Origin: Bolinopsis microptera
Taxonomy: Eukaryota; Ctenophora; Tentaculata; Lobata; Bolinopsidae
Direction: 5' to 3'
Assembly: GCF_026151205.1 (NCBI RefSeq)
Contig: NC_087078.1
Coordinates: 9,564,675 to 9,628,674 of the forward strand
DNA: 64,000 bases
Part shown: positions 1 through 11,610 of the stretch, one piece after another
Numbering within the stretch: position 1 is the stretch's first letter
How the letters are laid out: every line of letters starts with the position of its first letter
The notes under the pieces: model-generated
Seen by the model: only the letters and a program-made list of their open reading frames with translations
Told to the model about the DNA's origin: nothing
Databases searched by the model: none
Made by a program: the position numbers and the translations under genes

Positions 1-301
1 TTTTGCTGAACGATTTTGTTATAAATAAAGTTTTAATTTTATCACTGTGTGTGTCGAAAATAAATGCGCGTTAGCGCGCATCGCGTGTGATTCAAACCCA
101 CGCTTGTTATTTAGCAACCCCATTCGTAACAACAAACCATTCATCGTACCTATGGAGAAACTCTTCCCAGTTCCCTATTCCATCTTAATTTTGTTATTGA
201 TAACCAAAATTTGTTTAAAAAACGCCTGATATTCTTTTCATTCTCAATAATAGAACGGCTAATAAAGCACTCAAATACCAGTTACCACACTTTCCCAACA
301 G

Positions 302-3300
302 GTGCCGAGAACGTGTTAACAAATACATAGAGTGCACTGATCCGGAAGAGCGGCTGGATATAGACGCAGATGTCAGGAAGATTCACTTTTGTTATCAGTA
401 CTTCAAACATCTGCTGAAGCAGGCTGCAAACTCGCGACCTGCTTCTAATCGCACTGTTACTTCGGCAACTTCGCAAATACTACCCGAACAGGTTTGAAAC
501 GAAATCACCATTTAATTAGATGTCAGCTGGGGTTTGTTTATATTTTCTGGTTCACGCGTTAAGACGTCATTTCAGCAGCAGTTTTCATCAGTCAGCAATT
601 CGATTGACTCCCTCAATTTACTACTGTTTTACTTAATCGTAACACATTTCTTTGATTGGGGCGACATCTGTCCGACAGCGACATCTGTCCGACTCAGAAA
701 ATAGGTTATTCGGACAATAGTTTATATCAGATCCTACCGTATGATTTTCTTGAAACTTTCCATAAAGTATGGTGGTTATTATAGGACGGATAATCTGTGT
801 AAGTTTGAGCGAGTTTCTATGTGCCAAATTTGAGATATCACCGTAAACACAAAAATATATCTCCAATTCGGTGGTTTGCAGTGGTTCCAAGGCATATATC
901 TGGAGATCCAACGATACGATTTTCTTGAAAATTTCTAGATAGTAAGATAGCTTCAACAGTGAACTGAACCACGTGACTTAAATAAATAAATGTAATCTCC
1001 AGATGTCGCTGTCGGACAGATGTCGTGTTACCGAAAGTCAACAGTGAGCTGCTTTAAATAAAGAAATGTGCATCACTAAATTAAAATGTCACTATTTTTA
1101 AAATAATTTAGTGTGCGAGCAAAATACTAACCTAAAAAGGCGAAATAAGTTTCACGTTAACATTATATCATCTAGTGTTCCGTCCCTCGCATGTTTATAA
1201 ATCCTCACCACTGCACTTGTCAGGTGGACAAAGAACTGAACAAGCTAAAAGAGCTCCTCGCTCAGAGGGACACAGAGATAAATATCCTGGTTAACCTGTT
1301 GAAGAAAGAAAAAGCTAAGATAAAAGGAGGAGGAGGAGGCGGAGGTGTTGAGAAGCCTATCTCTCCTCCGCCGGTAAAACCTCATCATCAGACACAGAGG
1401 AATGTTAAAACACTGTCAAAAGTTAGTTCAAACTTAAAATTATGGTTGTTTCTTACAATCTGGTATTTGATAAACAGTATTCACTAATTAGAACATATTG
1501 TAACGGTTGTAAATTAATATTTCAAATGGTCTAGCTTTTTGCTTGTTTAAGGGACGCCAGGAAGCGTTTGACATATTCAGAAGGGACTACAAGAACAACT
1601 CAGCTATCGAGCAGAACAAGTCCGAGCTAAAGACTAAGATGAAGGAAGCAAAACAAATCGGCGGGCTTGTTAACAAATCCCGGGAAAAAATCAGTGAGTA
1701 TTTTGACGTAAGAGTGGGCTGGACGTTGTTCTTTAAAAAACTGTTTGATGTAGATTGTAGACCACATCATGTGGTATATGTTCGTGCTACTGCAGTAACT
1801 ACATGTATTGCCATGGTGATGTTTTAATAACTATACCTCCTCCAGACTCGTTAAAGAGTTCGATAGAACAGCGCCGTATTGCCATGGCAGTACAGGGATT
1901 GGTACACTCTGATGTTGCTGAATTCGATCCCAAAGAAGAGGAATTGAAGAAACTGATAGAGTCTGAGAAAGAGAGGTTGGTGAAGATAAAGCATATACCG
2001 TATTTTTAAATGTTTAGAAATAAAATTATATATACATACAATTGTATATCTATATATTTTAGTTTTCTTCATGTCACATAAGCAAATTTAACATTGGTGA
2101 GCATCTGCTAGGTTAACTTAGGTAAATTGCGGTATCGAAATCTCAAAAGAGCAGTTGATTTCTCTTAAATTTTGTGATAAAACACCAATCAATATTAAAG
2201 AAACTTCTCGCCCTCACAGCTACAAACAAAGGTTTGCCCGACTGAGAGAACTAAAGACAGGTATCGAGCACCTGCAGCATCTACTAGAGCAGCAGCGTGT
2301 CCGCTTACAGCGCGACTTTGAGCTGTGGTACGTGGAACAAGCAGCAGGCACTCAGCAGGGTAGAACTGCTTGGAAAACTCCGTCTCCTAAACATCTGGCT
2401 TCTCTTACTGGTATGTGACTGGTATGTGTCTGGTATGTGTCTGGTATGTGTCTGGTATGTGACTGGTATGTGTCTGGTATGTGTCTGATATGTGTCTGGT
2501 ATGTGGGAAAACTGTGTTAATCTTGTAAATCGTAGACGAACTTTAAGACATCGTTGAGCTAATGTTGACTAAATTTGCTTTTTCAGATGAAGTAAGATCA
2601 TCGGGAAACCCAACCCCTAACACTGACCTCCCGTCTCCGCCAATGTCAAAAGAGAGCAGTTATCTTAGTAATCACAACTCAGTTCTAAGCAACAACAGCA
2701 ACACTAAAAATCCTGTACCTAGCATTAGAAGTAATGATCAGAAATGTGAGTTTAACTTCAATTTCAAATACACATTACACATGTGTCTCAATTACACAGT
2801 GTATCAATTACATGTACTTTACATATGTGACTTGTATTCAAAACAGAGGTCGAAATTAGTCAAAAATCTTTCTCAAATGCCAATCATTGAAATAAGCAAT
2901 GAAATCACCGACTCCAGCAATATCAATGAAACAAATCTCAAAGATCATCTCATGGAAATTTTGTCTCCTTACTCAACTGTAATTCCTCAAAATCACCAGA
3001 GCCTCCATATTCACTGCCACCGCTCACTTGATATTCAACCAAACACCCCACACTCCACAGTATATTCAATTTCAAGAAAGGCGCTCCTATGCTGTCAACT
3101 GTGTGTGCACTTATTTCCTTCGCTGCTCCGAAGAGCGAAATAGCTTCACCGAAGATATGCGTCAGCGTAATTCAAATGCACGAAACTTAAACAATTTTAC
3201 TATCAATTTGGTGAGAACCTCGCGAATTAGTCATAATTAAGATTTAAGAATAACCCTGGCCTTGACTTCAAGCAAAGATGATTGTTTTCATTAATCTCTG

Positions 3301-3664
3301 TACAATTATGACGGTCCATGATAATGGATCTATAATTTAATTTTAATCCTGTGTAAATCCTGTGTAATCCTGTGTACACATGTGTCTCAAATACACATGT
3401 GTCTCAAATACACTTATGATAAATACCTCCATTTTACTAGTCTATATTTCTAATCTAAAAACTCGATTCTCCTTTTTAAAGATTTTAAATTTCATTGGAT
3501 CCCAACCAAAACATAAGTACAACAAAAGGTATATATTTTCAGCGTGGTCAGTATCTCAATCGACCGTTAAAAACGGAGCCTTGACGGGGGATGCCGGAGT
3601 AGATAACGATATAATGTCTTTTATGCGAGCCAGAGAGGCTATCCTTAGACGGAGCCAGAAATAA
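302..3664 (+). CDS. KIF6: Kinesin family member 6 (KIF6), C-terminal exons
   Basis: KIF6 is a kinesin-9 family microtubule motor linked to cilia and flagella; the N-terminal motor lies upstream of the window. Deduced exons: 302-491, 1224-1421 (an earlier in-phase donor gives 1373), 1552-1693, 1846-1975, 2220-2410, 2587-2745, 3543-3664. All junction phases agree (0,0,1,2,1,1). The recognition comes from family segments I know from KIF6: QRDTEINILVNLLKKEK in exon 2, QEAFDIFRRDY in exon 3, ELKTGIEHLQHLLEQQ in exon 5 and the tail DNDIMSFMRAREAIL in the last exon. The tail is charged and heptad-rich, as expected of the coiled-coil stalk. Exon 2 has a Gly run encoded by a GGA/GGC repeat. Exon 5 ends at a tandem array of donor sites. 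The frame stays open at 2746-3143 but is best read as intron, because exons 6 and 7 join directly in phase. Stop TAA is at 3662. Confidence 0.87.
654..1026. mobile_element. MITE-like element with TIRs carrying CGACATCTGTCCGACAG
   Basis: A 373-bp segment in the first KIF6 intron of the window. The left end carries two direct copies of CGACATCTGTCCGA about 17 bp apart. The right end (about 1000-1026) carries the inverted counterpart TCGGACAGATGTCG. No coding capacity is visible; the short antisense open frames are fortuitous. Related ends recur at 26090-26205 and, more diverged, at 38176-38255, so this is a dispersed non-autonomous DNA element family. The superfamily was not determined. Confidence 0.6.
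2410..2505 (+). repeat. 11-bp tandem array of splice donors in a KIF6 intron
   Basis: About nine copies of an 11-bp unit, GGTATGTGTCT with variants such as ...GACT. The first copy overlaps the functional 5' splice site of KIF6 exon 5 (exon ends at 2410, G|GTATGTG). Every full copy but one (a GATATG variant) repeats a G|GTATGT donor-like site. Reading on from the exon meets a TGA within the first unit, so use of downstream donors would not be productive. Confidence 0.9.
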
Positions 3665-3676
3665 CCCTTCCTTGTT

Positions 3677-3757
3677 ATACACATTCTACACATTCTACAC
3701 ATTCTACACATTCTACACATTCTACACATTCTACACATTCTACACAATCTACACAGA
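3677..3757. repeat. 9-bp tandem repeat in the KIF6 3' UTR
   Basis: About nine copies of ACACATTCT begin roughly 13 bp after the KIF6 stop codon, presumably within the 3' UTR. The nearest AATAAA on this strand is at 3931-3936. The antisense open frame made of Met-Cys-Arg repeats is a by-product of the 9-bp period. Confidence 0.85.
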
Positions 3758-3930
3758 ATGTGTGTTTGCTTTTACATTGACTGTGTAATGAGGTTTATAT
3801 TTGTACTTTTTAGGCACAAAAATAAGCATAAGCACTCTGCAGATGTTACACAAGAAGAACGTTTTTGATTGATAGATTTAATTGGACTCTCTGTAAATTA
3901 TGAAATATTCAACTATTTTTAGATAAGGTT

Positions 3931-3936
3931 AATAAA
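3931..3936 (+). promoter_or_regulatory. Candidate polyadenylation signal of KIF6
   Basis: First AATAAA on the + strand after the KIF6 stop, about 270 bp downstream. A plausible 3' end, but based on position and motif only. Confidence 0.4.
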
Positions 3937-3996
3937 TGGAGTGGGTAACATGAGCTGGTTATTCTTGTTTTTGTAAAATTTGTCAGTGACAATAAC

Positions 3997-4425
3997 AAGG
4001 TTCGACCGGGATCCCGGCTTAATCCCGGTCCCGGTCAAAAATCGGCCGGGACCGGGAATCCCGGTCCCGGCTAAAATGCCGAATTTTGACAGGTTTTTTT
4101 TGCTAATCTTGTTGAATTATCAAAAAAAGTTTGCACAAATGAACGATTTTTTCAGAGCTATTAACAATAATCTCAGAATGTGTGTAACTGTCTGTGCGCG
4201 TGTAATTTCCGAGCGACTTAATCAAGAATACTTTTGCATTTCCACTGCGATAGTGAAGTCCCGGCCGTAGGCACGGGTTACACTATAGTATAGTACAACT
4301 ACATTATAGGATTAAAGAATATTGAAAGTAAAATTGTTGTTATCTACGATCCTGGTCGTATTTCCGGCACTTTTTCCAGTCCCGGTCACGGGCCCGGCCA
4401 AAAAAGCGTTCCCGGTCGATCCTTG
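3997..4425. mobile_element. hAT-like MITE with CAAGG(A/T)TCGACCGGGA ends
   Basis: The left end reads CAAGGTTCGACCGGGA. The right end is its inverted counterpart, reading CAAGGATCGACCGGGA on the other strand. Subterminal regions are rich in CCCGG runs, while the centre is AT-rich with no transposase. The flanks contain TGACAATA on the left and TGACAAAA on the right, which could be a decayed 8-bp target duplication as expected for hAT elements. Element class is inferred from end structure only. Confidence 0.55.
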
Positions 4426-5139
4426 GACTGACAAAATAACATGTCAAGGGATGGTAAAATGTCGAATCGTTTTCAACCGATTAATAAATCCTATTCAGGT
4501 TTGATTTTAACTGTGACTATTTTTTCTAGTGAATATTAAGAACCGTCTTTAGTCTACCCCTATTAATATTTTTATATTCATGAGTATACTAACTACTAGT
4601 ACTGGAAAAACGAGAGTAGAGTGGATTTTACGTAGAACTTGATTTTGAAAGAAGATACAAAATGAGTGCAACGACTTTATTTGAACACTTTTTTAATGCT
4701 CTTTTTCCGTGTTTAACCTGAGCTTGAGTTATATAACTTATACTTAATTAACTCTGAGAACTACAATGCCTGAGGTTGAGAACTCCAGACGCCCCCCCCC
4801 CCCCCCCGCTCCAGAAGGGTGCAAGCAATAAACTGAATTAATTGGAGCTTTGTTTCACGGTGGAAAGCGTAGTATCCTGATGTTTATGATTTTATGATGA
4901 TGATGATGAAAATCTAAAGATATGGCTACAATGAGCATTTTAATAACAATATTAATTCAATCCTATAATGTGTCATGAAATAATATTAAAACCGTTGTAT
5001 GTATCTACTTAACAAACTTCTTATCGGTCATGTAATCCAGAAAATGTGTTGCTGTTAATAGATAAGCAGCGTTATCACTCAGAAATCAACCCAGTTATAA
5101 TAACAAATTTGAACAAGGGGGGACCAACATTTTAATTGT
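4426..5139. other. Intergenic, with a poly-C tract
   Basis: Between the MITE and the convergent gene at 5140. It holds a 16-base poly-C run (4792-4807) and a short ATG microsatellite near 4895. No coding exon was recognised. Its right part would be the 3' UTR of the minus-strand gene. Confidence 0.5.
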
Positions 5140-8100
5140 CTATCCATCATAATCTGATGAGTCAGTTGTGACTGGTGACACGTATCCTAGTGGTGGTCGT
5201 CGATTACACGCTATATGATGCGGTAAAAGTGGTCTGGGTTTCTTTTCCTTTTTCTTAGTTACTCCTGCACTGCTACTTTTGATTGCTGAACTTGTCGAGA
5301 CAGTGTCCTTATCTTCTACTGATTTTGCTTGACTGCAAACTGCACCTTTCCTGATAAAATGATGTTCGTTTGGCGTTTCTCGAGCTTTCTCTCTCAATTC
5401 TGCTACCAGTTTTCGATGTTCTGTTATGATTTTATATAAGCTTATTAAGAGAACCAGTGTGACATTCGTATAACTTATAACATTGCAATTTGCATTTGTC
5501 GAGTTATTCAGATACTGTACTCGTGTATAAACCATAAACTGATATAATGATAGTTCTATCACCAATTACAGTGAATAATAAATTAAGTTTATGTACATTT
5601 TTTGGTTGATCATATTTTTTTCAAATTTTACTGAATGTGCTGCGTTTTACTTACAAATGAAATGAAATACAGTATTTTATCCCGCTTTTATTAACAATAC
5701 AAATAAAATTAAAGATTGTCAAAGCGGCTGTAAATATAGCCAGGCTAACGTGGACCGTGGCAAGTAAAGTGACAAGTAAAATGCCACCTACTGTTCCAAA
5801 TATACTGTTAACAGTATTTGGAACAGTGGGTGGCATTTTTGCCCTCTCGCGACTTTACCACAATATAACTTCACAGTGCACAATCAATCGACCAGATATA
5901 TTCATACTCGATCTATCCTCAATTCTATCGATTTCCATTCCGATAGTGCAAAATTCATGTAGATTTCAAACTCAGGAAATTAATTAAAATTCCCCAACCC
6001 GAAAAAATACCTCATAAACTTAACGGGTGATAAGTTCGGCTGCTTAAAATTTGCTTAAAATCTCACCGATTATCCGTGTCCTGGCCATACAGCGATGTGA
6101 AAAGTTTGAAGAAAGTGGGACTTTTGAGTCTCGAGATATGCGCCTTTGTGACCACCAAAATTGCCCCTTTGGATAGGGTTTTCGGGTTTCAAGGGATATC
6201 TCGAGTTCGGCTGCTTAAAATTGGCCCAAATTTCACCGATTATCCGTCTCCTGGCCATACAACTGCGTGAAAAGATTGAAGAAAGTGTGATCTTTAAGTC
6301 TCGAGATATAGGCCTGCGATACTGGCCTGGGGGCATCTCCGTGTGGCAGGTTACATTAATCGCTTAGAGAGTTGAAACAGTGCAATTTAATAGATTATCG
6401 CTTATAAATCTATAAATATACTTTCCAGCTTCCTGCGTCATAAACAATACCATTTCCTTACCGAACGTTAAAGTTAATAAATAATATATCAATAATAATA
6501 TTAACTTTTCTTATACCCTGCTATAGAGCAGTATTGTGTCCAACTACAACTACAAGTACAACTACAACTATATAGTAATTATCATGATAGTTGTAGTAGT
6601 TGGACGAATTACCGCTCTCTTCCAACAACTATCATAAAGTAAAATCGGCGTTAAACAACATATCGTCGACGAACGATTCAGCAGAACGAGCTATCGCCCT
6701 GATGACCAATTATAATACAAGGATCACTAGAACTGAATCGTCTTTAAAAAACTTGTTCAAGTGGTTGAGGACCATAGGTATAAATTTTCTTTCACCTCTA
6801 AGAAAGGTTTAAGGAACTTCCATTGAAATTACAGTATTCAGTTCAATTTTGAATAATATACATAGTTTGACTGTCTTGTGCAGATTGTTTTAAAATTTCC
6901 TCTTTGTTATTCTCATTTATTTTGATATTTCCCATCAAACAGCTGTAATGCTGTGAGTGTATATCAATTGTCTCAAAATCACTAATGTAACTACTTGGGA
7001 GCAATAATAAGTGTTTATACCCCATTAATATGCACTTGCTACCCCAGTCACACGAGTCCCCATGAGCAATGGTTGAGACCGCGCCTCAAAATGGAGGCAC
7101 GGAGACATGTTGATCACTTGATGCCAAGATCGAAGAGATATGAGACCTTGACTAAAGATAACCATTATATCACATTTATATTACACTCCATTGCTTTCAG
7201 TTTCAGGGCTCTATCTACAGAGTACAGGGCTTTATCAGATTGGGGTCTCCCGCCCCCCCCTCCCGTCCTCCCGCTAAATCTACTAATCTATATTGCGACA
7301 TGATTATTTGTCGAGATATCTATGTTAAGTATTTGGTTGAATTATATGATGTGTAATCGAATTCGCGCACCGTGGACGCGTTCAGATAAAAATGGTTTTG
7401 AGATCTGATTGAGCTTTTCTGAGCGTTTTATTTGCAGTGATAGTTATAGGAGCTTAATGACATTGCACATAACCTTTCAGTTTCAGTGATATTATACATC
7501 TAAAGCGAAATCTAAGTAAAAACTATAATACTATAATAAATTACCTGCACCAAATGCCATAATTTCTGTCATGTGAATACACGCTTCCTTTTTGTAGCCC
7601 CCTTGGTCATGTCTCACCGTCAGCTTCACTTCATTTCCACACTTCAGATGACAAGGAATTCTATACGTTTGGCCCTTTATAGTCAAAACAAAACTGATTT
7701 TGAGAACTCCGCAGAGATTCTCAATTCCTGTATCGGCGTTGACTACAAATACTTTCGTATCCTGCATACGAGTAGCGCCCCTGTCGAGATGGGATTGGAT
7801 GATCACCACTTCAAAGAAGCAGAAGACTTCATCAAACTTCATTTTGAACCACAAGTCAGTGTTGAATACATACTGAGTGTGTGACAATGTTTCCAGATCA
7901 CCGTCAGTAGCATATTCCGCCTTATATGCCTTACCTTCCCAAGTCAGAGTGCTGCTTTGGGAAACTGATGCGGGTTCAACTTTTTCTGAAAATACTTCAA
8001 TTATTAATACGAATTATTTAAGAGCTGCGGAACTTAATTTCAGATTGAAGCTCTGCAATATAGTATCATTGCCACCACTTAAAACGTTTTATGTTTACGT

Positions 8101-8199
8101 ACCTGTGCATGTAACACCATTTTCCACCACCAAGAACATTAGAAGATAAGGAAGGATATTCCAGCATGCCGTGATAGGTCGGATAACACAAATCATCAT
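5140..8199 (-). CDS. Single-pass membrane protein with an F5/8-type (fucolectin-like) galactose-binding domain
   Basis: Three exons: 8199-8103, 7985-7545, 5519-5140. Phases are 1 and 1, giving 305 residues. The first ATG follows an in-frame TAG. Residues 1-32 form a signal peptide with hydrophobic core ILPYLLMFLVV. Exon 2 is a phase 1-1 domain exon of about 147 residues, with the layout of F5/8 type C and eel-fucolectin domains: SQSSTLTW near its start, ATDGDLET, DLWFKMKFDEV, then VKLTVRHD and a final CIHMTEIMAFG strand. The last exon has an NST glycosylation site, a membrane helix around VTLVLLISLYKII, and a basic tail ending in an acidic Ser/Tyr patch (DSSDYDG). This suggests a type I lectin-like surface receptor. 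The fold assignment is by eye. The acceptor of the last exon (ACACGAG|TA) lacks a good pyrimidine tract, so an intermediate exon could be missing. Confidence 0.6.
5755..5868. repeat. Near-perfect hairpin in the lectin-like gene intron
   Basis: The arms AAAATGCCACC...ACTGTTCCAAATA and their reverse complement meet at a central CTGTTAACAG palindrome. The core spans 5779-5840, and a weaker extension (TAAAGT / ACTTTA) reaches 5755 and 5868. It may be a small foldback element or an RNA hairpin; nothing in the sequence decides between these. Confidence 0.7.
6030..6330. repeat. Two diverged direct copies of a ~170-bp repeat
   Basis: A segment beginning AGTTCGGCTGCTTAAAAT and containing TCACCGATTATCCGT, CTGGCCATACA and TCTCGAGATAT occurs at about 6031-6145 and again at about 6203-6310. 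It lies in the large intron of the lectin-like gene. The short open frames across it on both strands are not convincing as coding sequence. Confidence 0.7.
6600..6812 (+). pseudogene. Broken transposon-type ORF fragment (NDSAERAIAL motif)
   Basis: A coding-like stretch reads ...NDSAERAIALMTNYN and then, after a one-base frame slip near 6750, continues as VQVVEDHR. From memory, a block with NDxAER followed by a VVxxHR tail recurs in uncharacterised, transposon-associated proteins of many invertebrates; this was not checked. Here it is an isolated, frameshifted piece of about 80 codons, antisense inside the intron of the lectin-like gene, with no start or partner domains. It is most likely a dead repeat fragment. 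The AAC/TAC-rich tract at 6540-6600 borders it. Confidence 0.4.
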
Positions 8200-9440
8200 C
8201 TAAGTTATTCGAATATTCGTGTCAGAAGAATGAAAGACTGAAAAATACAGCATTTTTATTCCGCTCATATCAGCAATTCAAATGATAGTAAAGTTTGCTC
8301 GCTGGCAAATGAATATACTCGGACTATATACTCGGGGAAAAAAAAAAAAAAAAAAAAAAAAACCTTTTTGGCCGGACGTTGAAGTAAATCAATGTCTTCC
8401 ATTATGTACTTATACTTGTATAAATTTTGAAAAGCATAGTACCAGCACAGTGGCAGTTTTAATGTAACGATAAAATAGAGATAAGAGAGTTTAGATTATC
8501 AACTATGAGTATTTTTTTTTCATCAGAATTAATGCTACTCATTGTCAATTGTCGGGATTTTATCATGTAGCTTGCATCGCGTGACCTAGGAATATGATAT
8601 GTAAACGCATTTTATAGCCAACTCAATTTGGGCGGACAGAGACAAAACTATTAAATAATGTAACTAAAGGAAGCTCGGACAAACCCTAAAAAGGAACCTC
8701 CAGCCCTGCGATGTGACCTAAAAGTGGTTACGTATTATGTGAACGACCCCCTTGAGAGTAAGCATTGCTTTGTGAGCTACGTGAGGGTCGCCTAACGACT
8801 ATTACTAAAATGGAGGCTTCGAAAAGATAGGCAAATCAGGACAATAGTTATAGAAGGCCGTAAGCATTAAAGCAGAGATCATTATCATAATTGAGCAAGG
8901 ATTGCTTGGTCTCATTAATACATACCAATGAGCATTGAGCATAAGCACGTAAAAAGTCTTTGTTGAGACGCTTGCTTTATAAAAACTCAAAGGATTATCT
9001 GACCGAGTGACAGCGTCAACATCACGTCATTGGCGCACGGTGCGTCCCCTTATCCAAGACAAAGATAGATTCTGCTCAATATATACATCCTCCGCAAACA
9101 TTCTCAATACCTAAGAGTAAGTCTCCAAGCTTTGTTTCATCTCCGCTTTATTAGTCGCTGTTGGAATAACAAAAAGTAATGACATCTTGTATTGTGAGTG
9201 TCATGTGATTCGGCCGTATTGACCACTCGTTTTTAGGTTCAGCCACACATTCCTAATTTGTCCTCCACCGTAGTGTCCGCCCTGTCCGGTCCCGGGCTAA
9301 ACTGTTTCTGAAAATTTGTGAAACATTTGAAACGACTGAGCAATTTTTCTGAAACAGATTCCCAGTTTCCTCCTTTTTAAACCAGCTAGTGAAAACATAC
9401 GAAAAAAGGAACTAATGTCAACAGTTCGAAATCGCCCAAA
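8200..9440. other. Intergenic region upstream of the lectin-like gene
   Basis: It should contain the promoter of the minus-strand gene starting at 8199, but no clear TATA box was found. It holds a 24-base poly-A run (8339-8362), a short poly-T run near 8512, and otherwise unremarkable AT-rich DNA. No gene was recognised. Confidence 0.45.
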
Positions 9441-9450
9441 AAGATAAAAT

Positions 9451-9957
9451 TAAAGTATATTATTATTAAAGTATATCAAAGTATATAAAAGTATATTAAA
9501 GTATATCAAAGTATATTAAAGTATATTAAATTATATTAAAGTATATTAAAGTATATTAAAGTATATTAAAGTATATTAAAGTATATTAAAGTATATTAAA
9601 GTATATTAAAGTATATTAAAGTATATTAAAGTATATTAAAGTATATTAAAGTATATTAAAGTATATTAAAGTATATTAAAGTATATTAAAGTATATTAAA
9701 GTATATTTAAGTATATTTAAGTATATTAAAGTATATTAAAGTATATTAAAGTATATTAAAGTATATTAAAGTATATTAAAGTATATTAAAGTATATTAAA
9801 GTATATTAAAGTATATTAAAGTATATTAAAGTATATTAAAGTATATTAAAGTATTTTAAAGTATATTAAAGTATATTAGAGTATATCAAAGTATATCAAA
9901 GTATATTAAAGTATATTAAAGTATATTAAAGAATATTTAAGTATATTAAAGTATATC
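9451..9957. repeat. 10-bp minisatellite GTATATTAAA, ~50 copies
   Basis: An almost homogeneous 10-bp tandem array of about 500 bp. Most variants are single substitutions, such as GTATATCAAA, concentrated at both ends. It is pure A/T apart from one G per unit. It ends abruptly at a CCCCGGG stretch. No open frame and no link to an exon. Confidence 0.95.
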
Positions 9958-10002
9958 CCCGGGCCAAAATCGGAAAAAAAAAAAATTTTAATATACATAC
10001 TT

Positions 10003-10085
10003 AAATTTGACCAAACCCAATCATGGGTAGAGTGGACCACTGCCAGTGTCTCTCTTTCCCAAACAAAAGGAAATGATATTAATTT
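10003..10085. mobile_element. Solo terminal fragment of the 20.8-kb foldback family
   Basis: TTTGACCAAACCCAAT, then GGGTAGAGTGGACC, then TCTCTCTTTCCCAAACAAAA match the ends of the foldback element at 20799-21262 closely. Only one end is present; similarity stops after about 80 bp. It shows that the element family is dispersed. Confidence 0.7.
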
Positions 10086-11290
10086 TAATTAATCAAAATT
10101 TTTCAAAGTTTTTCTGGAAACTACTTTGGTTTATGTTTCATGCTACCCTGATCATTATGAACCGAAAATATTTTTTTTGGTTTTCTGAAGTCCGTACATA
10201 CCTTCGGAAGGCTGTGGATGTGATTAGTTTTATATACTTATAGCTTTATAGAAAACGTGATATTTGGCCCGCAGATTTGAACGAAAATAGGCGAAATAGG
10301 TCTTCAGATTTAAAGGAAAATGCGCAATTTGTCGCGGAGAAATAAAAGGCCAGGATCTGAAAAAATTGCGATTTGTTGCGGCAAACGTGAAAACTCTTGA
10401 TTCCGCACATGACGCAATTTCCTTTTGTCCTTGCCCCGAAAGTTTTTAAAATGCAGGCTTTGGCGCAAATCATGTCAGTCAAACAAATTTTGATTTGAAT
10501 AAAAGTGAAATAATAATTCAAAGTTTTACGAAAATTTTGTTTCACAACAGTGATGAAATTTCCAGTCTTTTGGAATGGTTCTTTCCTTTATTCCTAGCAG
10601 ATTTCTCAGTAATAAACAATAATTCATAATTCCTTGAAGTTTTAAAGATAATCATATTCTGAATTAATAACACCGAAATGGAAACTGGTTAGAATAATGA
10701 GAAAAACAAGGCTTACGACATTAAAAAGACTGTCTTACACCAACTTACATAAATGCTCATTTTGAAAACTTTGGAAGTATAGGTATAAATGCGTAAACTT
10801 ATCCCGAAGGGAATATATAGAAACAGCTAGAACAACATTTAGGAAACACCAAGCTGAAAACCTGGCACTTTAGTTTTAATGGGAGCAAAATAAGCAGAAA
10901 ATGCTAAATAATCAATTCAAACTGAACAACGTACCCTCTTCAAGGATATCAAAAATAACATGCCATGAAATCACTGTGCCAGGTGCCTTGCTCAACTTGA
11001 TCGTAGAGTGTGTTCTAGAAACAAAACCAAAGACCCAGCTCTCTCACGATCAATGTCCGTGGTCGTCTCGACGCTCTAACTAGGGGTATTGTCCAAGACT
11101 TTTCTAATAGCACAATAGCCTTTGTTTTAATCATTGATTTATGGGGTTTAGAAAAGATGATTTAGAAAAGCCTCTGCTTGCAAATCTAATGAATATTAAA
11201 ACACAGCTTTTGTCATTCGTCTGGACTCTGGGGACGTGCTTCTTTAATCTCACGTAAACGGGTCTTTAACAGTCGCCGACATTTTTCGCG
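10086..11290. other. Intergenic, nothing recognised
   Basis: AT-rich DNA with scattered GCAAATTTG/GCGATTTG-like words around 10280-10450. The open frames at 10246-10545 (-) and 10901-11083 (+) show neither protein-family motifs nor splice context that I can support. Confidence 0.4.
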
Positions 11291-11298
11291 CGCGACAG

Positions 11299-11610
11299 CA
11301 GCAGTTAGCAGCAGTTAGCAGCAGTTAGCAGCAGTGAGCAGCAGTTAGCAGCAGTTAGCAGCAGTTAGCAGCAGTTAGCAGCAGTTAGCAGCAGTGAGCA
11401 GCAGTGAGCAGCAGTTAGCAGCAGTTAGCAGCAGTTAGCAGCAGTTAGCAGCAGTTAGCAGCAGTTAGCAGCAGTGAGCAGTAGTTAGCAGCAGTTAGCA
11501 GTGCAGTTAGCAGCAGTTAGCAGCAGTTAGCAGCAGTTAGCAGCAGTGAGCAGCAGTGAGCAGCAGTTAGCAGCAGTGAGCAGTGCAGTTAGCAGCCGTT
11601 ACTGTTAGCA
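11299..11610. repeat. 10-bp minisatellite GCAGCAGTTA, ~31 copies
   Basis: Tandem array of GCAGCAGTTA with a common GCAGCAGTGA variant and a few 5-bp slips near 11500 and 11580. No adjacent exon was identified. Confidence 0.95.

Noticed and set aside
61-115. tRNA-like GATTCAAACCC with a short GCGTG/CACGC stem
   Set aside because: No acceptor stem, D arm or anticodon arm can be drawn around it.
47-229. 60-codon + frame before the first KIF6 exon
   Set aside because: No acceptor or KIF6-like sequence; treated as intron.
2746-3240. Open frame continuing past KIF6 exon 6 (to 3143) and an overlapping one to 3240
   Set aside because: A GTGAGT donor at 2746 and the acceptor at 3542 join in the same phase and give the conserved KIF6 tail; the extension has no KIF6 similarity.
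3556-3747. Met-Cys-Arg repeat ORF on the minus strand
   Set aside because: Generated by the 9-bp repeat in the KIF6 3' UTR.
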